From positions 243,004-307,003 of the forward strand of contig JACKCH010000013.1 of the NCBI GenBank assembly GCA_020634115.1: a stretch of DNA of 64,000 nucleotides. Direction: 5' to 3'. Every line of letters starts with the position of its first letter. The first letter of the stretch is position 1. Source of the stretch: Anaerolineaceae bacterium (GTDB taxonomy: Bacteria > Chloroflexota > Anaerolineae > Aggregatilineales > Phototrophicaceae). Under the pieces are notes generated by a model that worked only from the letters and a program-made list of their open reading frames with translations, was not told where the DNA came from and searched no databases. Both the position numbers and the translations under genes were made by a program. Below are positions 43,201-50,957 of the stretch, piece after piece.

Positions 43201-43482
43201 GGTGTCTGCCTGGGCAGCGTGCGCGGAGTAGCGAATGACACCGTGACCGAACTGGAAAGCCGGAGCTACGCGTCCTATGGTGAGCCGTTTGGTGTGACTG
43301 GTATGAACCAGACACCGTATGGCTTCACTGGCGAACCACTGGATGAGAATGGCCTACTCTACCTGCGAGCGCGATACTATACACCAGGGCTGGGCGTGTT
43401 CACGGCGCTCGACCCGTTTGATGTACGTCTCCCCTCCATTGAATTGAGATGTTGCCGAAGGTGCGGGGGTGAAGTTTCTTAG
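43201..43482 (+). pseudogene. Rhs/YD-repeat protein core, 3' remnant
   Basis: An open segment with the end of an Rhs core: LGSVRGVANDTVTELESRSY, ASYGEPFGVTG, YGFTGEPLDENGLLYLRARY and YTPGLGVFTALDPFD. This is the well-kept region just before the variable toxin tip of Rhs proteins. Nothing of the several-kb Rhs gene lies upstream; it starts directly after the TGA TGA of the SGNH gene (same frame), and ends 19 codons after DPFD. It is therefore a broken piece, with no start codon of its own. In intact systems the tip follows this point. Confidence 0.8.
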
Positions 43483-43550
43483 GCGAAAGTTCTTATCCCA
43501 AACTTAGGTCAAAATAAGCATTGTAGGTAATATGTGAGGTGAGTGTAAAT

Positions 43551-44090
43551 ATGAACTATGAAGAATTTTGGGGACTCATTGATAAAACAAGTTCAGCATC
43601 GCATGGAGATGGGGATATGCAGGCCGATCTTTTAGTGAATGAGCTAATCCATTTATCTACAGATGAGATTCTCAGGTTCAATGAAATCTTTCAGGAATAC
43701 ATGGATCGCGCATATAACCGCGATCTTTGGGCAGCAGCGTATATTATAAACTGCGGTTGCTCTAGCGATGGTTTTATGGATTTTCGGGCATGGCTCATCG
43801 GTCAAGGGCGTATCATCTTTGAAAATGCACTTAGTGATCCCGAAAGTTTGATCGATGTTGTGACTCCTCAGACGGTTACTCTAGTTCAAAAGCTGATGAA
43901 TGTTGCTAAACATGCTTATGTGGTAAAAAAGGGTGTTGCTATGCCATCAACTTCCCACAGCATTCCTGATTTGATTGGGGATAAATGGGATGAAAGTATC
44001 TTGAGTCAGAAATATCCTAGACTTCATGATCGCTTTGGGGACTGTGAAGGATGGAGACAGTTTTTTGAAGGTGGAAGTGAAGCGGATTAA
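43551..44090 (+). CDS. DUF4240 domain protein (possible immunity protein)
   Basis: A 179-aa soluble, acidic protein in a low-GC stretch. The N-terminal part MNYEEFWGLIDKTS, the middle ILRFNEIFQEYMDRAYNRDLW and AAAYIINCGCSSDGFMDFRAWLI are the signature of DUF4240. Such proteins often stand beside Rhs or other polymorphic toxins, where they may act as immunity proteins. ATG 43551 has GAGGTGAG in front. It sits where the immunity gene of the Rhs remnant would be expected, but the toxin tip is missing. Confidence 0.8.
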   Translation: MNYEEFWGLIDKTSSASHGDGDMQADLLVNELIHLSTDEILRFNEIFQEYMDRAYNRDLWAAAYIINCGCSSDGFMDFRAWLIGQGRIIFENALSDPESLIDVVTPQTVTLVQKLMNVAKHAYVVKKGVAMPSTSHSIPDLIGDKWDESILSQKYPRLHDRFGDCEGWRQFFEGGSEAD

Positions 44091-44097
44091 TTCTTTG

Positions 44098-44160
44098 TAT
44101 CTGCTCGACCTGCAACCAGGACTGGCAGTGGGGCTACGCCAGAGCGACGGGACGGACACA
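44098..44160 (+). pseudogene. Second Rhs core fragment
   Basis: Codons reading YLLDLQPGLAVGLRQSDGTD and TT. This piece belongs to the Rhs core, upstream of the part seen at 43201-43482 in an intact protein, yet here it lies downstream of it. It breaks off exactly at the start of the second SGNH tail (shared bases ACAACCGGCG). Confidence 0.6.
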
Positions 44161-44251
44161 ACCGGCGCAACCTGACCGGCCTGCTGATGCTGGATGCGGT
44201 GTGGCTGGCGCTGCGGGAAGTGAAAACCACCCCCTGTTTTGAGGCGTGATG
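44158..44251 (+). repeat. Direct repeat, copy 2 (orphan 3' end of an SGNH hydrolase gene)
   Basis: 94 bp that in the matching frame code NRRNLTGLLMLDAVWLALRE followed by VKTTPCFEA-stop, against NRRNLTGLLMLDVVWRALRE and AESTPCFEA in SGNH 2. Eight base differences, several at third codon positions, mean it comes from an old paralogue rather than from a fresh duplication. Confidence 0.8.
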
Positions 44252-44395
44252 CGGTTGTGTTTCCTCGTAGAATAAGTGCATTGCCAGGGTAATCCCAAGC
44301 TAGTTAGCGTAAATTGAGGTGAAATAATTTGTAATTATCTCCTTATATTGTGTAATATTGCACAACCGATATTAAGTAAAGGGGGCTTAACTATC

Positions 44396-44917
44396 GTGAG
44401 TGAGCCAACTGAGTTATGTGTGATCGGGCATGTTGCCAAGTCGGTTATCCACAGCCTGCGCTATGATGAGACCCTCAAAACCATCCTTGATACCTACACG
44501 CCGGAACTGCGTACATTGGGGGATATGGACTGGTATCCGGTTTCCAGGATTATCACCGCGCTGGAAAAAATTGTGGAAGTCAAGAGCGTGTATGACGCTT
44601 CGTTTGATATGATTGCGATTGGGATGGCGGTAGCCGCACACATCCCGCTGACCAACGAGTCTACCTTCGAGGAATATCTGCATGGCCTATATGCCAACAT
44701 CCGCAAGGTGTACAACGACCTCGGCAAAAGTTACGCCAAAGCGGAAAAAATCGAGAATCAGCATTTTCGGATTGAGTTTAACCTGCCCTGGCCGGACGAT
44801 CTGATGTACGGCAACTACTACGGCCACGCGAAACGGCTGTTGCCGCCGCGCACCCGTTTCATGCTCTCCAAAACGCGCTCCCAGAAACCGTCAGTGTTCT
44901 ATGTGCGGTGGTTTTAG
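44396..44917 (+). CDS. Hypothetical protein, possibly sensory (V4R/haem-NO-like size)
   Basis: A 173-aa soluble protein. GTG at 44396 is preceded by AAAGGGGG; the open frame upstream is AT-rich and unlikely to be coded. Visible segments are GHVAKSVIHSLRYDETLKTI, DMDWYPVSRIITALEKIVEV and FDMIAIGMAVAAHIPLTNES, and a strand-rich end with FRIEFNLPWPDDLMYGNYYG. The length and the helix-then-sheet order recall Myxococcus-type or V4R-type ligand-binding domains, but I cannot assign it. It has higher GC than the DUF4240 island before it. Confidence 0.6.
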   Translation: MSEPTELCVIGHVAKSVIHSLRYDETLKTILDTYTPELRTLGDMDWYPVSRIITALEKIVEVKSVYDASFDMIAIGMAVAAHIPLTNESTFEEYLHGLYANIRKVYNDLGKSYAKAEKIENQHFRIEFNLPWPDDLMYGNYYGHAKRLLPPRTRFMLSKTRSQKPSVFYVRWF

Positions 44918-45120
44918 CGATTCCGAGGCTGCGGCGTGATGGGCAGGGGGGAAGCGGATTGAGCGTGGTCTTCTTCTGGTGACGAACGGCTATAATACCA
45001 TCACGCCATCACCATACCCCCAAAGTGGAAATATTGGTCCCGAAATCAATGGGCGGATTGCCCCCGCTGTGCCACAATAAAAGCACGTAACCATTCCACC
45101 ACCTATAGTCGGAGTAGCCC

Positions 45121-45798
45121 ATGATGCCATATCTCAAGCGTCTCTTGCAACGGGAACGCGATAAGACCCTGTATTTGCTGCTCGTCATGCTCGTTCACAA
45201 CCTGATTTATCCTCTCTCCTCCGGCGGCGGTATCCAACCGATTATCTTTTATGGGTTGTTCAGCAGTATGTTCGTCCTGGCTGTGTTTCTCTTGAGTGAA
45301 AAACCGTCAGAACGTCTCATCATCAGTTTGGCAGGTATCGTCGTCTTTGTTTCAGGGATTATCAATTCATATTTTCCGGGTACATTGGCCTTGCCGGTGC
45401 TGTATCTGTCGGTGATTGTTTATCATCTTGTGATGATTATCGTCCTGGTGCGCTATATTTTCGTCGCCAAGCGCATTCTGATCGAGGTGATCCTGGCTGC
45501 AACCTCGCTTTACCTGATTTTGGGGTCAGTATATACGGCTGTTTATGGCCTGGTAGAGTGGCTCGAACCGGGTTCGTTCGTAGTGTCCTCCGGGGCAGAA
45601 CTGAGTTGGCAGCTGCTTCTCTATTACAGTTACGTCACCCTGACCACCGTTGGTTATGGGGATATTACGCCTGTGAAATTTTATGCTCAATCGCTGGCCG
45701 CGTTTGAAGCCATCACGGGGGTGCTTTATACCGTCATCCTGCTCTCACGGTTGGTCGGGCTGTATGAATCGGAGCGGAGTGACTATGTAACTCAATGA
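45121..45798 (+). CDS. Two-pore-helix K+ channel (ion channel 2 type)
   Basis: A 225-aa membrane protein. Five or so hydrophobic segments (for example LYLLLVMLVHNLIYPLSSGG and VYHLVMIIVLVRYIFVAK) precede the pore: SYVTLTTVGYGDITPVKFYA contains the K+ selectivity filter TVGYGD, and the last membrane segment is TGVLYTVILLSRLVGLY. There is no RCK or cyclic-nucleotide domain after it. It thus contrasts with the filterless RCK protein at 17775. A voltage-sensor-like set of Arg residues is not evident. Monocistronic. Confidence 0.85.
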   Translation: MMPYLKRLLQRERDKTLYLLLVMLVHNLIYPLSSGGGIQPIIFYGLFSSMFVLAVFLLSEKPSERLIISLAGIVVFVSGIINSYFPGTLALPVLYLSVIVYHLVMIIVLVRYIFVAKRILIEVILAATSLYLILGSVYTAVYGLVEWLEPGSFVVSSGAELSWQLLLYYSYVTLTTVGYGDITPVKFYAQSLAAFEAITGVLYTVILLSRLVGLYESERSDYVTQ

Positions 45799-45869
45799 CA
45801 GTGGACACCCTCAAATAGAGGATGTGTGATGCCTGCTGATGGGAGTTTTGCATCAGTGGATAGCAACCT

Positions 45870-45895
45870 GAGGGGCGAAATCCGAATCGCCCCTC
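45870..45895. repeat. Palindrome GAGGGGCG/CGCCCCTC
   Basis: An 8-bp perfect stem (45870-45877 with 45888-45895) lies between the convergent K+ channel and peroxiredoxin genes. It resembles the GTAGGGGCG family with GAG in place of GTAG. Confidence 0.5.
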
Positions 45896-45926
45896 ATGAG
45901 TCTGTCTATGGGATTGTGCCGGGTTA

Positions 45927-46628
45927 CTATGCCTGCGGTTTCCAGACTTTCCACACCTTGCCCACCAGCGTCGGGCCGGGCTTGAGTGTAGCTGCGCCCG
46001 GCGTCCAACCGGCTGGGGTGACTTCGCCCGTCTCGCGGACATGCTGGAAGGCCTTGACCTGGCGGATCAACTCGTGGACTTCGCGCCCGACCTCCGGCGT
46101 GAGCACTTCCATCGCCAGAATCTTGCCGTCCGGGTCAATGATGAACCGTCCGCGGAAATCCACGCCCGCCGCCTCTTCGTAGACGCCGTAAATCGTGCCG
46201 ATCCGCCCGCCCTGATCCGAAAGCATCGGGTAGGGGAAGCCGCCGTCTATCATTTTGGTGAGTTCTTCTTCTTGCCAGATTTTGTGGGTAAATTGACTAT
46301 CGGTGCTGACCGAAAGGATTTGAACGCCAAGCGCGTTGAGGGTGTCTGCCTGGGCGGCAACTGCCGCCAGCTCCGTCGGTCAGACGAAGGTGAAATCACC
46401 GGGGTAGAAACACAAAACCACCCACTGCCCCCGATAATCGGAGAGTTTGATATTCTTAAAGCCGCCCTGGTAATAGGCGTTGGCTTCAAAATCCGGGGCT
46501 TCCTGCCCCACACGGGCACGCATCTTCAAGACCTCCTTTACAGGTTGCTGCGTTACGGGTGTCGCGGGTTCCTCAGTTTGGATGGGGCCTTGTGCCGGAG
46601 AGACACAGCCATCCACCGCTTCTGCCAT
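45927..46628 (-). CDS. Peroxiredoxin (AhpC/Prx1 type), probable selenoprotein with UGA at the catalytic site
   Basis: A 233-aa thiol/selenol peroxidase that reduces H2O2 and alkyl peroxides. Read on the minus strand from ATG 46628 (AGGAGG upstream), an N-terminal extension of about 35 residues leads to RARVGQEAPDFEANAYYQGG and VVLCFYPGDFTFV, then an in-frame TGA (46382-46380), then PTELAAVAAQADTLNALGVQ. In all homologues the codon at this point is the peroxidatic Cys (FTFVCPTE), so it should be selenocysteine. The frame stays open to TAG at 45927. The usual resolving Cys (EVCPAGW) is Thr here (EVTPAGW). A SECIS-like hairpin follows the UGA. SelA/SelB/SelC/SelD are not in this window. Confidence 0.85.
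46350..46370 (-). promoter_or_regulatory. SECIS-like hairpin after the peroxiredoxin UGA
   Basis: Nine nucleotides after the UGA the mRNA reads CUGGCGGC-AGUU-GCCGC(C)CAG. This is an 8-bp stem with one bulged C and a GU-containing loop, placed like bacterial SECIS elements inside the coding region. It keeps the Prx reading frame. Confidence 0.65.
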
Positions 46629-46887
46629 CACATCCTCCTGAACAACTGCGTCCGGGCAAAATCTGCCCAGGATACGACTTATTCACATTATAACGCTGTG
46701 TTCAGGGACATCCAGAACCGTTGCATCAGGATTGCTGATGGTATTTCATCACGACAAGTTTTAAGCGGATAAGCGGGACAGCATTCAACCTCGCTCCCGA
46801 CGAAGTGTGAAGGGCAGGGGCGAGGTTGACCAGAGGTGTCGTATGGGGAGTTTATGTTGTCGTGTTTTCTACACTGTGTCTGAAGGC

Positions 46888-47118
46888 TCAGAATGCGCTG
46901 GAAACCGGGCGGTAGACCATGTCCGCCGTCATGCCGTGCAACCCGCCACGTTCGCCATGCCGCAGTACATCATCGCGGGTGATGGTGCCCACCAGCGTAT
47001 CCCCGGCGTAGACCAGCACTTTCTCAGCGCGATGGGCGTGAATCCGGCGGGCGACTTCGGTCAGAGAAGTGTCCGGGGTACATTCGGGATGATTTTGTGC
47101 GCTGCGTAAAACGGACAT
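46888..47118 (-). CDS. Small single CBS-domain protein
   Basis: A 76-aa protein. The ATG at 47118 has AGGAG about 9 nt upstream. DTSLTEVARRIHAHRAEKVL and VYAGDTLVGTITRDDVLRHG form one CBS motif (the G-x-I/L-T-x-x-D sequence at the end of the unit), which normally pairs with a second motif to bind adenosyl ligands. Here it would have to dimerise. It may be a remnant of a longer CBS protein, but it has a good start and stop. It lies between the peroxiredoxin and the YcaQ-like gene. Confidence 0.6.
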   Translation of the reverse strand: MSVLRSAQNHPECTPDTSLTEVARRIHAHRAEKVLVYAGDTLVGTITRDDVLRHGERGGLHGMTADMVYRPVSSAF

Positions 47119-47361
47119 GAAACACGCTCCTGAGGGATATGTGAACGGGTCTGAATGAAACTCTGTACACAGTGTAGCGCAGAATCCGTGATCTGTGATC
47201 CGCGCAGTACTTCAAATCCCTAAAAAGTTTTTGGACATTTTGTCGGAAATGTGAAAGTCATCACATTGTAGACTCGCTCATATTTCCGGGCTGGCGGATA
47301 ATATTATCCCGTGTTAGAATATGCGTTCTAGTGTTGTTTTCTGGAATTCTACGGGGGGATC

Positions 47362-48606
47362 ATGGCACACACGCCGCGCACCATCACACCGACTATTGCC
47401 CGCCGCCTCGCCATCATGCGCCAGCGGCTCGCCGGGGAGCAGCACCCCGCCACATCGGAAGGCATTCTGGAGACGGTGCGGGATTTGCGCTGCGTGCAGA
47501 TTGACCCGATCAGCGCGGTAGCCCGCACGCAGTACCTGGTGCTGTGGAGTCGGGTGGGGAAGTACGATATTGAGGATTTTCACCGCTTACTGTGGGAAGA
47601 CCGCAGTCTGTTTGAATATTGGGCGCACGCCGCCTCGATTGTGCTGACCGAAGACTACCCCATCCATGCCGATATGATGCGGCACTACGGTACGAGCGAA
47701 TCGCCCTGGGGAACGCGCATCACGAAATGGATGGCGGAAAACCAGGCGCTCCACGACCACATCCTGGCTGAAATCGGGCAGAACGGCCCGGTATCCTCCC
47801 AGGCATTCACCGACTCGACGGAGGTCGGTTGGCATTCCACCGGCTGGACAAGCGGGCGCAATGTGAACCAGATGCTCGACTACCTGTGGTCGCGCGGGGA
47901 GATTGTGGTGGCCGGGCGCAAGGGATTGCAGCGGCTGTGGGACTTGACCGAGCGCCACTTGCCAGAGTGGACGCCGCGCGAGGTGTTAGACCGGCGGGAA
48001 GTGGTTTCACAAGCGGCGCAGATGTCGCTGCGGGCGTTGGGCGTGGCGACTGCCGGGCAGATTAAACTGCACTTCACGCGCTACCGTTACCGTGATCTGC
48101 CCGCCGTCCTCAAAAAGCTGGAAACCGATGGCAAGATCATCCGCGTAAAAGTGGCGGAGGGTGACACAGTCTGGCCGGGCGTGTGGTATCTGCACGCGGA
48201 AGACCTGCCGCTGCTGGACAGCCTGGAAGCGGGGGAGTGGCAGCCGCGCACGGTGCTGCTTTCGCCATTCGATAACCTGATTTGTGACCGCAAACGCACG
48301 GAACTGATGTTTGATTTTGAGTTCCGCATCGAAATCTACGTGCCGAAGGCCAAGCGCCAGTACGGATATTATGTCCTGCCCATCCTGCATGGGGATCAAC
48401 TCATCGGACGGATTGACCCGAAGATGGATCGCAAAACCGGGCGGCTTGATATTCAGGCCGTGTATGCTGAACCGGAGACAAAGGTGAACAAGACTAGCGG
48501 GCGGGCTGTCGCAAGAACCATCCGTGATTTGGCCGCGTTTCTGGAGGCGAAAGAAATTGTCTACACCGGAGCTGTTCCTGAAGGGTGGCAGTCGGTTATG
48601 GAGTAG
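47362..48606 (+). CDS. YcaQ-family DNA glycosylase (winged-helix, HTH_42)
   Basis: A 414-aa protein of the interstrand-crosslink repair glycosylase family. The catalytic QxD motif is visible in DLRCVQIDPISAVARTQYLV, and VLWSRVGKYDIEDFHRLLWE with EYWAHAASIVLTEDYPI follows as in YcaQ/AlkX. The middle and C-terminal winged-helix domains contain LDYLWSRGEIVVAGRKGLQR and LLSPFDNLICDRKRTELMFD. Length is normal. Such enzymes unhook nitrogen-mustard-type DNA crosslinks. Monocistronic; ATG 47362 has GGGGG just upstream. Confidence 0.85.
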   Translation: MAHTPRTITPTIARRLAIMRQRLAGEQHPATSEGILETVRDLRCVQIDPISAVARTQYLVLWSRVGKYDIEDFHRLLWEDRSLFEYWAHAASIVLTEDYPIHADMMRHYGTSESPWGTRITKWMAENQALHDHILAEIGQNGPVSSQAFTDSTEVGWHSTGWTSGRNVNQMLDYLWSRGEIVVAGRKGLQRLWDLTERHLPEWTPREVLDRREVVSQAAQMSLRALGVATAGQIKLHFTRYRYRDLPAVLKKLETDGKIIRVKVAEGDTVWPGVWYLHAEDLPLLDSLEAGEWQPRTVLLSPFDNLICDRKRTELMFDFEFRIEIYVPKAKRQYGYYVLPILHGDQLIGRIDPKMDRKTGRLDIQAVYAEPETKVNKTSGRAVARTIRDLAAFLEAKEIVYTGAVPEGWQSVME

Positions 48607-48751
48607 TCATTTTCAGGGAAATTGGTGTGGATAGATGGTACTTTTCGCCTAGTCAGGCGTGTTCTGACCGACAAACTGCCCAAAAATGTGTCAACTCGCC
48701 CGATTGGTACGGTACAATGTCGTCAAGCAGTTGTTATGGGGGAGATATGTG

Positions 48752-48991
48752 ATGCCCGATAAACCCAAGAAACCAAGCTACGTCGGCACCCGAACCGGTG
48801 TGATGCCCCGAGTCGATGTGGAACCCGATACCCGCCAGGAAACTGACCAACCCGCCACCTCGCCCACGCTGCCGGAGTTTGACGAGGACAGCGGCGGGAT
48901 CACCGGCGTCATTCCGCTGCGCCGCAACGAAGGCGAAGACGAGGCCAAACACGCCGACGACTCCGCCACTGACCAACTGGCCCAGGCGTAA
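48752..48991 (+). CDS. Small disordered hypothetical protein
   Basis: A 79-aa protein. ATG 48752 has GGGGGAG upstream; the frame before it is not supported. The sequence MPDKPKKPSYVGTRTGVMPR, followed by an acidic, Pro/Thr-rich stretch and SGGITGVIPLRRNE, contains two related GVMP/GVIP-R segments in otherwise unstructured text. This could be a linker or tag-like protein. It is followed by a strong terminator. The function is unknown. Confidence 0.55.
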   Translation: MPDKPKKPSYVGTRTGVMPRVDVEPDTRQETDQPATSPTLPEFDEDSGGITGVIPLRRNEGEDEAKHADDSATDQLAQA

Positions 48992-49028
48992 GCCCCACCC
49001 TCCTTTATTACTGAATTGACACACGAAA

Positions 49029-49066
49029 AACCCGGCGCGCTGACAGTGCCGGGTTGGGTTTTTTGT
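49029..49066 (+). terminator. Intrinsic terminator
   Basis: AACCCGGC (49029-49036) pairs with GCCGGGTT (49048-49055) and is followed by GGGTTTTTTGTG, downstream of the 79-aa gene. Confidence 0.8.
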
Positions 49067-49238
49067 GTTTCGCGCCGAGGGATAAATCCCCCGGCTAAGG
49101 CAAAACCAAGTCCGCTGAAGGGACTCTTGCTGCCTGACAACCGAACCTCTTTAGAAGGTTTGGAGCACCTTGCCGGGTATTTCAACGCCCGGCAGACGGC
49201 GTGATGACACGCGGCTTCCAGTCTGGGGCGATGCTTCA

Positions 49239-50774
49239 TCATAATGCTGCGATCAATTTCCGCCCTTCTTCAACGAGTGCATCCCCCCAATTCAACTCCT
49301 GTTTCACCCACTCGATATCCTGATAACGGCTATCAATTGTTATCAATAACCGCCACAACCGCTTAGCCTCACTCTTGTTTCCTACAGCATGATGAGTAAT
49401 TGCCAATCCTGCCAGGACAAAGTTATCACCAGGCTTCAATTCGTTCGCCTTGCTAAAGTCAGAGTGTGCTTTTTGGAATTGTTGCTGGGCAAAAAACACC
49501 TCACCCCGATTGTTATAAGCGTCGGCATATTGCGGATTGAGGCGGATGGCTTCGTTATAATCGGCAATAGCGCCATTCAGGTCGCCTATACCATGGTGTG
49601 CAAATCCTCGATTGAGGTAGGCTGGTGCATATTGTGGATTGAGGTGGATGGCTTCATTATAATCGGCAATTGTCCCATTCAGGTCGTCTTTGTCGTGGCG
49701 TATACTTCCCCGATTGTAATATGCCGTTACATCTTGGGGATTGATACGGATAGCCTCGGAATAGTCGGCTATCGCGCCGTCCAGGTCGCCATTGTCGCTG
49801 CGCGCATTCCCGCGGTTGTTGTAGGCTTCAGCATATTGCGGATTGAGGCGGATAGCCTCATTGTAATCTGCCATCGCGCCATCCAAGTCGCCTTGGGCTT
49901 GGTGGGCAACCCCCCGGTTGTTATAGGCAGCGGCAAGTTTGGGATTGAGGCGGATAGCCTCATTGTAATCTGCCATCGCGCCATCCAAGTCACCTTGGGC
50001 TTTGCGGGCACTCCCTCGGTTGTTGTAGGCAATAGGTTCACGTGGATTGATACGCAGAGCTTCATTATAATCGCGCATAGCACCCTCATACTCCCCTTTA
50101 CTGGCATGATTTCCCCCTCGCCTTGAATAGGCTTCAGCATAATTGGGATTTAACCGGATTGCTTCAGTGTAATCGGCAATTCGCCCATCAAGGTCATCAT
50201 CATCACGCTTTGTCGCCCGTTCAAACAACTCTTCTGCAGTCAATTTTTCCGGTGGCACAGCAGGTTGGGCGTCTTCGTTGGTCTTAGCCCGCTGCACAGC
50301 GGATTCATCACTCTTGGGCGTCGGGTGTAGGATTACATCCAGTGCCTTGTTCAAAAAGCGACTCCGTAGCCTATCCATCGCTTCGTCAAAATATGCCGGC
50401 GGGATTTCCAGAGCGTTGTACCCCGGCAGAACGGCCAGTTTCCCGATCAGGTATTTTTGCACGTCACTGAAGCTGAAGCGGTCAAACATCAACGGTACGA
50501 TGTTGCGCTTCATCTCCAGGGCGTATTCAATCTCCTGCCGCAGCCAGTCGTTCGGATCGGCGCAGCGTTCCAGTGCGCTGGGCGTCAGCACGACAATGAA
50601 ATGCGCTCGCGCCGCGATCTGGTTGAGGATGATGCTCTCGAATGAACCAGAGTCAATGCTCTCGAAATCAAGGAAGCAGTCGTAGTTGTGTGAGGTTAAA
50701 TTCTGGTATACTGCCCGCGCCGTCATAGCGTTCGTCCGCCGGTAGCTGATGAATACCGTTTTCTCAATCTGCAT
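49239..50774 (-). CDS. TIR-TPR protein
   Basis: A 511-aa protein. ATG 50774 has AAAGGAG upstream. The TIR domain (about 1-145) begins QIEKTVFISYRRTNAMTARA, followed by CFLDFESIDSGSF and LTPSALERCADPNDWLRQEI, where the Glu after W-x-x-x corresponds to the NADase catalytic Glu of active TIRs. After a charged linker come eight or so TPRs with the repeated core YNNRGxAxxxQGDLDGAMAD YNEAIRLNP. The regular, near-identical repeat text suggests recent expansion. It may be a signalling or defence effector; a second TIR gene lies upstream on the same strand. Confidence 0.85.
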   Translation of the reverse strand: MQIEKTVFISYRRTNAMTARAVYQNLTSHNYDCFLDFESIDSGSFESIILNQIAARAHFIVVLTPSALERCADPNDWLRQEIEYALEMKRNIVPLMFDRFSFSDVQKYLIGKLAVLPGYNALEIPPAYFDEAMDRLRSRFLNKALDVILHPTPKSDESAVQRAKTNEDAQPAVPPEKLTAEELFERATKRDDDDLDGRIADYTEAIRLNPNYAEAYSRRGGNHASKGEYEGAMRDYNEALRINPREPIAYNNRGSARKAQGDLDGAMADYNEAIRLNPKLAAAYNNRGVAHQAQGDLDGAMADYNEAIRLNPQYAEAYNNRGNARSDNGDLDGAIADYSEAIRINPQDVTAYYNRGSIRHDKDDLNGTIADYNEAIHLNPQYAPAYLNRGFAHHGIGDLNGAIADYNEAIRLNPQYADAYNNRGEVFFAQQQFQKAHSDFSKANELKPGDNFVLAGLAITHHAVGNKSEAKRLWRLLITIDSRYQDIEWVKQELNWGDALVEEGRKLIAAL

Positions 50775-50855
50775 GGCTGCTCCTTTATACCGCTGGGTTG
50801 ATGCTATAGTGTCTATTATACGCCACACCTACCCGGCAACCAACGCTTCTGACAT

Positions 50856-50889
50856 AAAAAACACCCCAGGTTAGAAGCCCTGGGGCTGT
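50856..50889 (-). terminator. Intrinsic terminator of the TIR-PD40 gene
   Basis: On the minus strand CCCCAGG (50885-50879) pairs with CCTGGGG (50870-50864) around an 8-nt loop, followed by TGTTTTTTATG. It separates the two TIR genes. Confidence 0.75.
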
Positions 50890-50957
50890 TTTGGTGGGTG
50901 GTAATAATCTGTAGCTTCTGTGCGTGTCTGGTGGTTGGCCTGCGTATTGGTGTACAG

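Noticed and set aside
43195..43482. In-frame read-through from the SGNH gene through TGA TGA into the Rhs fragment, as a second Sec-type event
   Set aside because: Two TGAs stand in a row after a normal family C-terminus, no SECIS-like hairpin is evident, and the Rhs piece is an unrelated protein. Recombination explains it better.
46380..46631. Two separate short peroxiredoxin-fragment genes (a simple nonsense mutation)
   Set aside because: The stop is TGA exactly at the catalytic residue, both sides are in one frame with no other damage, and a hairpin follows. Sec is the simpler reading, though a recent mutation cannot be fully excluded.
49389..50126. 245-codon plus-strand frame opposite the TPR region
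   Set aside because: It is a shadow produced by the repeated TPR codons; the peptide shows the same repeat period and no own features.
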